Below the pieces are notes generated by a model. The model made no database searches. It was given only the letters and a program-made list of their open reading frames with translations, and was not told the DNA's origin. This document shows positions 34,619 to 45,634 of a stretch of DNA of 64,000 nt, in pieces. The translations under genes were made by a program, and so were the position numbers. How positions within the stretch are numbered: position 1 is the first letter of the stretch; each line of letters begins with the position of its first letter. Source of the DNA: Malus domestica (lineage: Eukaryota > Streptophyta > Magnoliopsida > Rosales > Rosaceae); assembly GCF_042453785.1 (NCBI RefSeq), contig NC_091674.1, forward strand, positions 24,444,001 to 24,508,000. Direction: 5' to 3'.

Positions 34619-34628
34619 TATATATAAC
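34619..34628 (+). promoter_or_regulatory. Probable TATA box of CYP94 gene
   Basis: TATATATAAC lies 86 bp before the ATG at 34705, in the context AAAACCTATATATAACACC. This is a classic plant TATA sequence and spacing. Confidence 0.65.
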
Positions 34629-34704
34629 ACCTCCTCTTGGCTCTCATCTTTCATCCTAAAAAACTCTCCATTTGCAAACCAAAGTTTTGTCATCAGAGGC
34701 AGCC

Positions 34705-36673
34705 ATGTTCTTAACTCTACTCTTACTTTGGTCTCTACTTTCGTTACTCTATTTCTTCTTCACCACCATCCAAAAACATCAAACTAGATTAACCAAACCA
34801 CTATTGAATTCCACCTATGGCCCTTCCTCCTACCCCATAATTGGTTGCTTTATCTCTTTCTACAAGAACGAACACAACCTCCTAGACTGGTACGCCAGTC
34901 TCCTCTCAGGCTCGCCATCACAGACTATAGTTGTGCACAGGATAGGTGCACGACGCACTGTTGTGACGGGGAACCCATCCAACGTGGAGCACATTCTCAA
35001 AACAAACTTTGCAAACTTCCCCAAGGGAAAACCCCTAACTGAGTTCCTCGGGGACCTTCTGGGCTGCGGCATATTCAACGTGGATGGCGATTTGTGGTCC
35101 ACGCAGCGCAAGCTCGCGAGCCACGAGTTCAGCATAAAGTCCCTAAGGGAGTTTGTGGTGAACACTCTCGAGGAAGAAGTCGAGCACCGACTTATTCCAC
35201 TGCTGGAAGAAGCTGCAGAGAGCCAAAAGGTTTTGGATATGCAGGAAATACTGAGGAGGTTTGCTTTTGACACTGTGAGCAAGGTTTCTTTGGGCTCCGA
35301 CCCGTTTTGCTTGGACTTGACCCGACCCGTGCCTCCCCTTGTGAAAGCTTTTGAATGTGCTGCTGAGATAAGTGCCAGGAGGAGTACGGCTCCTTTGTAT
35401 TTGATGTGGAAAATAAAGCGTGCATTAAGCATTGGGTCCGAAAAGAAGCTCAAGGAAGCTGTTAAGGTCGTTCATGGCTCTGTACATGGTACGAAATTTC
35501 GATAATATCTTGATTTTAATTTCTTTTACACGAAAAAAATTGTCGATAGTGATGAAAGGTGGGAACGTTCGCACAGATATCATGTTGATATTTGGTTTAC
35601 ATTTGGCAGTGTCTAGGATGAAATTTTGATAACTCGTTGATATTCTGTTCATCTTTGGTAATATCAATTAAGTGTTGAACATGCAGATGCAAATTAGACC
35701 AGCTCGTTAAGATAATGTGCCGTAAACTTTAGATTGGTTGCAAAGTATCAGTAAATCAATTACGTCTTCCATATTTCTCTCATTTTAGTTATTGAGTATA
35801 GATGCTAGATGCAACATCTTTTCATATATTTTCATTTAGCATTTTTTTTCATATAATACAGATATTTTGTTTGATATTTATGTATTTTCATTTAACACAT
35901 TGATTTGATTGATTTGTTGCAGAAATAATCCAGAACAAAAAGAAAGTTTTTGAAAGAGATGGAGAGAGAAGTGAGAGCCACGACATGTTGTCACGGTTGT
36001 TATTAGCAGGGCATAGTGAAGAAGTGGTGAGAGACATGGTGATAAGCTTCATACTGGCCGGACGTGACACCACCTCAGCAGCCATGACTTGGATCTTCTG
36101 GTTGCTCAGCAAGCATCCTGACATAACCCACAAGATCGTGAACGAAGTCGAAAACGTCGTCGTACAAAGAAATGGTACGGGAAATTAGGGTTTGATGATT
36201 TGCAAAAAATGAGGTTTTTGAGGGCTTGTTTGTGTGAGTCTATGAGGCTCTACCCACCAGTCCCGTGGGATTCCAAGCATGCTGAGGTGGACACTGTTCT
36301 GCCAGATGGGACTTGGGTTGGGAAGGGAGATAGGGTTACTTATTTTCCTTATGGGATGGGGAGGATGGAGGAGTTGTGGGGAAAAGACCGGTTCGAGTTT
36401 AACCCGGACCGGTGGTTTGATATTGAATCGGGTTGTGCCGGTGATAAGGTTTTGAAATCGGTGAGTCCGTACAAGTTTCCGGTTTTTCAGGCCGGCCCGA
36501 GGGTTTGCCTTGGGAAGGAGATGGCTTTTATTCAGATGATGTATGTGATGGCTTCGGTGTTAAGGCGGTTTGAGATCAGACCGGTTTGTGGGGAGGACCA
36601 GCCGGCTTTTGTTCCTCTCTTGACGGCCCACATGGCTGGGGGGTTGAAGGTGTTGGTTCGAAAAAGAAATTAG
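34705..36673 (+). pseudogene. CYP94: Cytochrome P450 CYP94-type with one-base deletion in exon 2
   Basis: CYP94 enzymes are ER-anchored fatty-acid omega-hydroxylases; some members oxidise jasmonoyl-isoleucine, others cutin or suberin precursors. Exons are 34705-35488 and 35923-36673, with a GT-AG intron. The N-terminus is a membrane anchor (MFLTLLLLWSLLSLLYFFF). I see YGPSSYPIIG, the I-helix AGRDTT (about residues 307-312), the ExxR motif ESMR, FNPDRWF, and the haem loop FQAGPRVCLG. Near codon 349 GGAAATTAGGG reads into TAG at 36186-36188. One extra A would restore the family sequence that continues downstream, and the total (784 + 751 + 1) is exactly 512 codons, the normal CYP94 length. No other lesion is visible, so this is either a very young pseudogene or a base-call error in the A run. 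The start is the ATG at 34705; an upstream TTG is not used. Subfamily A or D is likely but not proven. Confidence 0.88.
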
Positions 36674-36829
36674 CTTATATTAGTACAAAACCTTCTAGGT
36701 AAACTCTACGCTTCAAACGGCATTATTGCATTTCGAATGTGATCTGTTTTTTAATTCTTATGTTTATGGCTATGTTAAATGTGTTGAATGCAAATATGTC
36801 TTGGGGATATGGTAGTTATAATCAAGGTA

Positions 36830-37355
36830 TAAAATATAGATGATATCGGAAATATCGATAGTCCAAAAACACGGAAATTTCGATGGAAATATCGGAATAT
36901 TATCGATATCGATAAAAATTGAATAAAAACCACGGAAATTGTAAGAAAAACTTGGAAATTTTTATTAAAACTTTGCAGGATGTTTATTTAGTCAATTATC
37001 TATTAGTTTATCACAAAAAATTGGAAGGAAATGCATTGCATAATATATATATATATATATATATATAACTTATTTAAGTTGATTATATAGCGAGCTGGCA
37101 AACATTGTGAGTGTAGAAAATATATAGTAATTAATGAAAGAAGTATAAACACACCATAATCATTTATATATAATGAATTAGTACAATATTTTACACTTTA
37201 AACATTGCATGGTAAGATACATGAGTGACTTAGCAAGGTCTAAAATATCGATGATATCGAAAATATCGGTAGTCCAAAAAAATATCGGTAGTCCAAAAAC
37301 ACGGAAATTTCGATGGAAATATCGGGATATTATGGATATTTTAGACCATGGTTAT
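36830..37355. repeat. ATCGATATTTCC-type inverted/direct repeat cluster
   Basis: A module ACGGAAATTTCGATGGAAATATCGG occurs at about 36871 and 37301, each preceded by GATATCG(G)AAATATCG-TAGTCCAAAAA. The outer ends TATAAAATATAGATG and the complement of ATATTTTAGACCATGG resemble each other, and similar TTATAATCAAGG/TTATAATTCAAGG words flank them. It appears to be a MITE-like repeat, with a partial internal duplication (AAAAATATCGGTAGTCC twice) near 37265. An (AT)n microsatellite sits at about 37046-37067. Confidence 0.55.
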
Positions 37356-37542
37356 AATTCAAGGTAAAAGATGCGTAATTGGGTTGACTCGATCGAGTTT
37401 AACCCACTTATTTAGTTCAAATTAAGCATTCATGTTCAACTCGTTCGATCCAATTAAAAATTGAGTCACACATGTATATATAATCATGCGGCCTTATAAG
37501 GTTAACCTGATTAATTGGATTCATATAAACTAAAAGGCAAGT

Positions 37543-38915
37543 CAGTGGCGAAACCAGGAATTATCGAGGGGATGAGCGAAATTTAAAAGGATAAAAGATC
37601 CCAAAAAATTTAGACAACCAAATCCTTTTAAATAATGAACAATATTAATTTTGTTCAATACAAATTTAGACAACCAAATCATTTTTATATACTATTTACA
37701 AACCAATAGATATTATTGATGAACTTATAATTTGGAAACCCATTTGATAGAGAATTCAATAGCAACAAAAAATAGCTAGGACATCAGCTTCCTCTTAAAT
37801 ATAATCTCTCTCTTACCAAAAACAAATGGACTATCAAAATATCAAGAAGTTGTAGATGCCCCAATAACAAAAGGCTCCATTAACGATACCCAAAATGATA
37901 GATATGGGCAAAGCTGGCAAAGCTTGATGGTACACTGACCACAAAATAAGAGTGCACTCTGAGTCCCAAAATAATGGCAAGATAATAGGCATACACAGTC
38001 ATAAGGTCATGCATTGCAGCTCTACGCACAAGAACACTGTAGAAAACGAAATCCCTTAGACCAAGTTTAATACCTTTGTACTGAACATTTTGCTACCTCC
38101 CCTTCATCTCTATTACCCTCACTTTCCTCGTTCGCCACCTCAACATCAACAATGGTATACTCAGAATTACCGCCATTTCATTCTCATTTTCATTCACATT
38201 GCCCCTGGGGACTAATTTGTCAGATAATTCTTTGAGGCATTAAAACAAACACATGGAGTGTGTAGAAAGACTAGCAAAAAGCAGTACGAGAGGTAGATGG
38301 AGGAAGACTATCAAACACCTAGAGATAGGTGGAGGAAGACAATCAAACTTTGCCAACGGCCCACTCCTAGTTCCATTGTTCGACGGCAAATCATCAGACG
38401 CCTAGGGTTTCAATATTAACCGATCAATCAGGCAATTGGGAATCCCCAAGTGAACAAAAAAAAAATCAAATCTTTCAACCCAAAATCGTACATGAAACAC
38501 AAAACTCAAATACCCAAAAAACCCATTTGCGCAAAAACGAATTGAATTGGAAAAGAACAAACCTTTGAGCGTTTGGGGTTGGGAAGAGGGGAGGCGTATA
38601 GGGCTCTATCATGTGCTCTAATTTGTTCTGGAAATAGGAAAACAAGGTGAAGAGGTAATGGGCTAAACACTCAAACGACGTCATCCCATTTACTTTTTTT
38701 AAAATCACCAAACGAGACGGCGTCGTTTTTGCTACAGGATTTAAAAAAAAAAAAATGTAAACACTCTTGCTGCTTAGCAGCAGAAAACCAAAGATCGGGT
38801 TGAGCAGCCATCATTTCCGACGAGACCAGAAAGGCGGAACCACCTCTCCTGGGCTTGATTTCCGACGAGGGGAGGGGCGACCGCCCTTCTTTGCTCCTCT
38901 GTAGCTTCGCCACTG
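37543..38915. mobile_element. Tip100-like hAT element, non-autonomous
   Basis: Left end CAGTGGCGAAACCAGGA and right end CTTCGCCACTG form terminal inverted repeats of the CAGTGGCGGANCCAGGA type seen in Tip100-group hAT elements. The 1.37-kb interior has no transposase signature in any frame. Flanks AGGCAAGT and AGTCCAAC do not match as an 8-bp duplication, so the element is old, or one end is displaced. Confidence 0.65.
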
Positions 38916-39218
38916 AGTCCAACGTTACTCAAATTGATTAGGTAGCCAAAGTCTCATAAAATAATCTTGCACTCCTTACTGAAAAAAAATACAACTTAAA
39001 AGATATATAAGTATGAGTGTATGATGACTATATGTCCTTGATTTATACCACGAATTTAGTTTTCGTCTCTGAATTCTACTATTAGTTGTCTCGGTCCTCG
39101 AAGTATGTCATTTAATTTACTAGTAGTTATTTTCATTAACTCCGTCAACTTTTCATTAAATTGAGTGATAAAATAGGACTTTCATCCAAAAAATAATAAA
39201 ATGAAAATTTTAAATAAA

Positions 39219-39445
39219 AAGGCTTGGCTCCTCAAGGATTGAGGAGGAACTCCTCCTTAAAATACCTTGTGACTTATTCATAGAATTTCGTGCTTATGAG
39301 CTGAACTTCTTAAGGATTGACTAAGATTTTAGTTTTAATTAGTCTTTTGAATGTTTGATAATAAACAAGAAATTCTGTGAATAGGTCGCAAAGTATTTTA
39401 AGGAAAATTTCCTTCTTAACCTTAAGGAGCCAATTCTTATCTTTT
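39219..39445. mobile_element. MITE with long TIRs
   Basis: Left GGCTTGGCTCCTCAAGGATT, then CTCCTTAAAATACCTTGTGAC; the reverse complement of the right end is AATTGGCTCCTTAAGGTTAA, then TTCCTTAAAATACTTTGCGAC. Arms of about 50 bp surround a short loop. A related fragment (TTTAAGGAGCCGTTCTTCC) lies in the KIN-gamma intron near 11926. No coding content is present. Confidence 0.7.
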
Positions 39446-40319
39446 TTGAATAAATTAGATTTTTTTTCTTCTATATAACAAGTCACTATACCCTTAAATT
39501 TGACGAAATTACTACTCATGCAACATAGGGTTAAGTTCAACAAGATAAACTAATATGAGAGTTCAAGGACAAAAACTAAATATGGAGTGAAGTTCAAGAA
39601 CCGTTGCTACCACACACCAAAAAATCGATGGTAATAAGTGACCTCGATGCAAATGATAAAAATGAAAAATCAAAGCATGCACCTACCAAGTGGCATACAC
39701 ATGTGAAGTGTGACTCCAAAACTAGGGTTCCATGTTAGCAGACTAGACTGCATCTAAAGTTGGTAAGCTTTTTCCAAAAGCAGGAGAGCTCAGGCCACGA
39801 AATATTCAAAACGTTTTTCTCAAGAGCATGTGAAATGTGATATTTAGACGAATACAAAGTTGAACAAGGTTTCCACCTTTTACCTCAGAAAATTGGTAGA
39901 AGTTCACGTGCAAACTACAAACCCTAAATTTTGGGTGAAGTTCCAAAATTCATATTATTCATATTTAGCAAGCAGATAACTTGAGCCTATGTGGAATTTT
40001 AAAGATTACTTTAAGAGCATAGACGAAAAAAAACACATGCCAAATGCTTGTCAGCCTTCTCCTGACAGCTCTTCTAAGTAAGCACTTGAATTTTTTAATA
40101 AAAGTTTCAAACGCGTTTCTAATAAAATGAAAGTTATATATTTTTTTCTTCCCACAGGGTATCGCATCACATCATGAATTCAATAAATTACGAAAAAAAT
40201 TTCTACCAAGGAAAGAATTGGATTGAAGAAACTAAGTAAAGATGATATGAAATCAACAGGATCTAGATATCTTAGAAATACACGACTGCCACTTATTGAA
40301 ACTTAGCCAATTCCTTATT

Positions 40320-42688
40320 TCAAGTGCTTCCGGGAGCATCACTTCCGGCTGACTTTCGGTTCAAGTAACGAATAACAGCATCCTCAGCCCTGAAAAAAAA
40401 AGGAACGTCAAATTGGAAATTAATTGGGAGAAAAATATGGCAACGTCCCAATTTTTATACATAATCCCCAGACCAACTAGCTTGTCTATTCAGAGAAGAG
40501 CATGAAAGTGTCGTAAATACCACGATATTTGAGATTCCGTGGAATTCACACAAGGAGTGTGATATCCACACACCCTTCTAATTTTCAGCCGTTGGATCGG
40601 ATGAATTGAAGAAGATCAATGAACAGAAATTAACAAAGGGTGTGTGAGAAGTAACATGGGGTGTGGATAGCACATCCCTTCACACAATTGCATGACAAAG
40701 GATTTGCTTAATGTATGCTTAATGTACGAAAGTTAACATCATAAAGCACTAAAGTTGATAAGTTTTATGCTGTAAAGAAAAGTGACAGAGAACCAACAGA
40801 AAACCAAAGTCTGGATATTTCTCAAGAATATTTAGGCATCTAAAATCTTTAAATGGACGAAGAAACCGTGAAAGTTCATCATATCGATAGCGATAACTTC
40901 TACTCCAAACTAGAAGTTACTACGGTCATCGAGCAAGGATCTTATCACCAATACAAAAGCGAGGTGACCGTTGAGGTTCTAAATAAATAAAGGGTATCGA
41001 GGACGTCAATGCTAAATAGTTGGACTGAATAGCGACATGAAGTTAATTTGAGCAGTACAATCATACTAAGAGTACAAAAGAAACACACACAAAAATAGAA
41101 GTGCAAGTACAAAATGCCGAGCAAAAGCTTACCAAGGTTGATTGTAGAAATCGGAGCGGCGCTCCTTTTCCGCATTACGACTAGCATCTCCAGCAACAAG
41201 CTTGAGATCCTTGCTCTGAGAAGCAATCAAAGTATTAATAAACTCTGCAGGAGATTGACTGAACCCAAGAAAGAAAGCTCGCCGCCGTCGATGTTCATGG
41301 ATTTTTTTTATGGATGCACAAATCAATTCATCACAAGCATCAATCTCTTTGCTCCTCTCGGTGCTTCCCAAGAATGCAGACATCTCTTTCTCTAATACCA
41401 TGGGTACATCAACCAGTATATCATAGCAGGTAGTTCCAGCTGGGCAATTTCCTGAAAGTTTTATCTTATGCTCTATGTGTATAGGCTGTGGTGGAGTTAA
41501 ATGCTGTGATATCTTTTGTGAAACCATCGAAAACTTCATCTTCTCTTCCCCAAAAATCTTCTGAAGAGGTGGATCACACACAAAGAAAGTAGGGTCATTC
41601 GGGTTCTGCAACTTCCTGGCCTTGACATAGTGCCAAATAGCAGCTATAATTCTGGGTCGGGTCTCTACCTCAATTCCCAGAACTTCATGGAGAGCTGGTG
41701 AAAGTTTGAATTTCTCAGGTACATAATTCATCTCTAGTCTTACTATTGCAGTAAACTCCTTATCCCCTTTTCTTTTCACCTCAAAGCCGTCATGAAGAGC
41801 GGGTGAACGGGAACTTTCCCATAAAATCACGTGGTTATCTGGATAGAGGGTTTGGTCCAAGTATATGGTAACTTTCTTGAACAGGGATGAAAATTTTGCC
41901 CTTGATTTCGGTGTCAATCCAGCCACCACAGGATCCCTGCCGTCTTCCAGTAACCTCCCAATTATCTTAAGTGACCATGAAGGGGGTTCCGCATTTGTCT
42001 TCTCAGGATTTGTTTGTGTCTGATTCGCAAAGGTGTTGAATACATAAACTCTAAGTGTTCTCTGAACACGGGGAGGACATTTAAGGGACTCTTGGATGTC
42101 CATCTTCTTCCTTGCCACAGCAGCATCAACACGAGACTCAAATTCAAGCAACTGAGTATAAAGACCGGACTCTGGTAGAAGTGCAGCCACTTTGTCCGGT
42201 ATTTGTTTATCAGGTAGCTTTTGCTTCTTTCTACGAGCAGCTGGGGTGAGCTCCATAGTTTTAAATGGTGAACCCGTGTTGGCACTAGATGAACCAGGAG
42301 GCCGAGAAGGTGGCTTCTGGTTCGCCCGCTTAGCAGTTCCTGTGCTAGGTGTTGCCACGGAGGGTGATGAACCACCAACATTACTTGTATTCGCATTATG
42401 CAGCTGGGCAAGAGACTGAGCTTGAGCTTGCAACTGAACAAATTGGGCATGGGCAGCTTGAGTTTGGGCTTGTGCGTGAGCATTCACATACTGTGCCTGT
42501 GCAAGTGCCTGCGCTTGCGGCTCAGACAACTGAAAGTGCCCTGGAAAATGAGCTCCCCCTTGTGTCGGAGGCTGCGATTGAGTGAGAAGATGAGGCTGGT
42601 GATTCATGGTCATAGGTTGCGACACCGCCCCAGAATTGCCAAAGTGGGGTGGCACCCCCACATTCCTGGGCTGATTATTATTATTCAT
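40320..42688 (-). CDS. CHC1: SWI/SNF complex subunit, SNF12/BAF60 (SWP73) homolog
   Basis: This is a BAF60-type core subunit of plant SWI/SNF chromatin remodellers, acting in the nucleus with the BRM and SYD ATPases. Coding exons are 42688-41133 and 40389-40320, GT-AG, phase 2 (TG|G), giving 541 aa. Residues 1-120 are a low-complexity Gln/Ala/Asn-rich region ([17 protein letters not shown]). Residues 155-320 hold the conserved BAF60 middle part ([53 protein letters not shown]). A SWIB domain lies at about 327-400 ([49 protein letters not shown]). The tail ends [16 protein letters not shown]. The start at 42686-42688 opens MNNNNQPRN; an in-frame TTG upstream is ignored. 5' DNA carries a CT-rich tract near 43214-43235. 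Confidence 0.95.
40547..40685. mobile_element. Small MITE downstream of SNF12-like gene
   Basis: Left CACAAGGAGTGTGATATCCACACACCC and right GGGTGTGTGAGAAG...GGGTGTGGATAGCACATCCC pair as imperfect inverted repeats around a short centre with CAGCCGTTGGATCGGAT. It lies in the single intron of the SNF12-like gene. Confidence 0.6.
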
Positions 42689-43434
42689 CACCTCAATTAT
42701 CAAAAACCACAACCTTCAACACACCAAAACTATTCCATCAAAAACCCCAAAACCCAAATCGAAACCTCTGATATCCTCAACTTCCAAACCCCAACAACGA
42801 AATTAAACCCGGGTTTCGACTCTGCCGAGCTTCCTCCTTCAACCAAACAAAAAGACACGATCTTTTCACCTCGGAAGGCTTACAATATTGCTGAAACACT
42901 GAAAAATTCAAACTTCCTAGCAAGAACTTCTGCAGAACACAAAACCCTAATTTCAGAAGCAGAACCCAGAATTCAAACATCAAAAGCAGTACAATTCAAC
43001 CCAAATTCGAGCATTGCAGCAGCAGCTAGTGAGTTCAAACCTTATGCAGGCTGTGCTAATACAAGCTAATTCTAATTTATCAGAATTAAGAAGCTGATTA
43101 CGCAAAAATTAGAAAACAATTAGGAATTTAAAATCATAGGAAAATAATTATATCATCAAATAATTGACCATACGACATATACATACTTGTTGCTAGCTTC
43201 TGTAGCTTCTCCTTCTCTCTCTCTCTCTCTTCTTACAGATCGGCAATGGAGCGGAACCGGTTCTCTCCCTCTCGCTATCTCTCTTTTTTTTGCGATTTTG
43301 TTCAGTTCTTGAATTTACACAATTGCCCTTTTTTAAACGAGGGCCTCAAAATCGTTCATACGTGTCGGGGATCGATGGGTGGTGCATGTTTAGTTTAGAT
43401 TAGCACGTGCTTAAATTCCTAAAGAACGATTTTG

Positions 43435-43590
43435 GAAGAAATTTTTCATTGTGAGTTGTGACGGAAACACGAATTGTATATCACGTGTTTTTATGTAAGT
43501 AGTGAGAAATTTTATATTTTAAATTATTAATCTTTTAACACACATATCTCATTATTTATATAATAATATAAATGTGCGGATCATCTCTCG
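43435..43590. repeat. MITE-like repeat, relative of 50455-50621
   Basis: Shares AGAAATTTTTCATTGTGA-TTG, ACGGAAACACGAATTGTA, TATCACGTGTTTTTAT and TTTTAACACACATATCTCA with the copy at 50455. It ends AATATAAATGTGC. Boundaries are approximate. Confidence 0.55.
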
Positions 43591-43602
43591 GGTTTTAAAA
43601 AA

Positions 43603-43754
43603 AGGAAAACTAATGAAAAGGGTTTGAAAACTTTGAGTTTTAATGATAAGGACAAAATAAATGGTAAAGTGAATAGTACCAGGATTGACTTTTTAGTGTA
43701 AAAATGTGATTTTTCGTTAAAGTGAACAGTACCAGATGCTTTTCGTTAGTTCCC
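43603..43754. mobile_element. Mutator-like MITE, 9-bp TSD, copy 1
   Basis: 152 bp with ends AGGAAAACTAATGAAAAG and (reverse complement) GGGAACTAACGAAAAGC. Nine-bp flanks TTTAAAAAA lie at 43594-43602 and 43755-43763. The inner sequence TAAAGTGAATAGTACCAGGATT...AAAGTGAACAGTACC is a foldback. A second copy is at 48334-48487. Confidence 0.78.
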
Positions 43755-44607
43755 TTTAAAAAATGAACGTGAACTTGCCTTATTTCGAGATTTCCCAATG
43801 TACTGTCCATTTGGTCATGAGATATATTGCGTTGACTGCAGCACTAATTACAGTTTTACTTTTATGATATGATTAGATTTTGAATAAAACACGTATTATT
43901 CTTAAATTGTTCGAATGAATCGACGACTTTCTTGCAACGATAGAGTATCGTAAATTTGTCTATTGTCCTTGAATTTGTCAAATCAAGAGTAATTTTGATT
44001 CCTTCAAATAGAAAAAAAAACCTCGCATCAAAATGTGATAAATTTGGTGGTTCAAGAGCAACTTGTCACAATTTAAACGAACAATCAAATTGAAAGTTGA
44101 GAGAAAAATGGAAATATCATAAACCAGACCCAAACAATCCTCAATTTAAAGGCTCATTTTCACAACTGTTAGTGTGGACTTCAGCCCAAAGCAAAAAATT
44201 CGATCTTAGAAGCAGTAAAAAGCCTAAACAGGCTAAACTCTATGTTTCTCTCGTTATCAAATGTCTCAAAATATTGGTGATATTCACACTTATTTTTATT
44301 TTCACAAATTTTTTATTGATTTTTGTTTAATGATCATCTTCAATTCATTCGACTCATCGTTCGGAATTTGAGATGTGTGTGTGGAAGGTAAGAGCTTAGC
44401 ACACGCCGGAGGAGCAGCTATGGTAAGTCCTTTCGCTTTGTTTCCTAGTTTTTGCATTTGAATCCGCTTTCTTCGTTATGAAAGCAAAGAAATTGAAGCA
44501 AATTTTTTGTTCGTTCGAAAAAAAAAATCTGATTTATGAAATTCTCGATGTATTTGATTTTTGAATTTTTATGGTGATTTTTTCAGGTGAAGTATTGGAG
44601 GGAGCCA

Positions 44608-44901
44608 TGTTACATTCCACATCGCCCAGGGGAGTAAATCATGTAATCCTTATATGTATATTCTCATCTCTACCTAGCACGAGGCCTTTTGGGAGCTCAC
44701 TGGCTTCGAGTTCCATCGGAACTTCGAAGTTAAGCTAGTTCATGTGAAAGCAATCCCATGATGGATGACCCACTGAGAAGTTCTCGTGTGAGTTTCCAGA
44801 AACAAAACCGTGAGGGCGTGGTCGAGGTTCAAAGCGGACAATATCGTGTTATGGTGGAGTCGAGCCCGGGTTGTGGTGAGGGCCCGGGCCAGGATGTGAC
44901 A
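44608..44901 (+). repeat. Cassandra LTR (plus orientation)
   Basis: TGTTACATTCCACATCGCCC to GGGCCAGGATGTGACA, 294 bp, with the 5S rRNA-like block at about 44690-44800 (CCATCGGAACTTCGAAGTTA, GATGACCCACTGAGAAGTTC). Confidence 0.88.
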
Positions 44902-45271
44902 ATCAAAAGTTAAGCGAATTCCCGCGAAAGCAATCCCATGATGGATGATCTACTGGGAAGCTCTCGTGTGAGTTCCCAGAAATAAAACCGTGAGGGCGTG
45001 GTCGAGGCCCAAAGCGGACAATATCGGGCTACGGCGGAGTCGAGCCCGGGATGTGGTGGAACCCCACCACATCCCTGACTCAACTCCACCGTAGCACGAT
45101 CCCCGCCTGGGCCCCCACCACATCCCAGGCTCGACTTCACCGTAGCACGATATTATTCGTTTTTGGCCCGACCACGCCTTCACGGTTTTGTTTCTAGGAA
45201 CTCACACGAGAACTTCCCAATAGATCACCCATCATGGGATTGCTCTCGTGCGAACTCGCTTAACTTCAAAT

Positions 45272-45564
45272 TGTCACATCTCCGCCGGGGCCCCACCATA
45301 TCTCGGGCTCGACTCCACCGTAGCACGATATTGTCCGCTTTGGGCCCTGACCACACCCTCACGGTTTTGTTTCTGGGAACTCACACGAGAACTTCCCAAT
45401 GGGTCACTCATCATGGGATTGCTCTCGCGCGAATTTGCTTAACTTCGGAGTTCCGATAGAACCAGAAGCCAGTAAGCTCCCAAAAGGCCTTGTGCTAGGT
45501 AGAGATGGGAATATACATATAAGGCTTACCAGATCCATTCCCCTGACCGATGTGGGATGTAACA
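45272..45564 (-). repeat. Cassandra LTR (minus orientation, inner)
   Basis: On the minus strand it runs TGTTACATCCCACATCGG to GGCGGAGATGTGACA, 293 bp, with the same 5S-like block. It serves as the 3' LTR of the complete element 45272-45926. Confidence 0.88.
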
Positions 45565-45616
45565 ATCCACCCCTTTAGGGGCCCAACATCCTCGTCGGCA
45601 TACTTTCGGCCAAAGA

Positions 45617-45632
45617 TTGGCTATGATACCAA
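45617..45632 (-). promoter_or_regulatory. Cassandra primer-binding site
   Basis: TGGTATCATAGCC on the minus strand, 3 bp inside the 5' LTR end, nearly matches the initiator tRNA-Met complement TGGTATCAGAGC used by Cassandra elements. Confidence 0.75.
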
Positions 45633-45634
45633 AT

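Noticed and set aside
38475..38922. Two minus-strand open frames within the Tip100-like element as transposase
   Set aside because: Translations show no BED finger, no hAT dimerisation motif and no other transposase signature.
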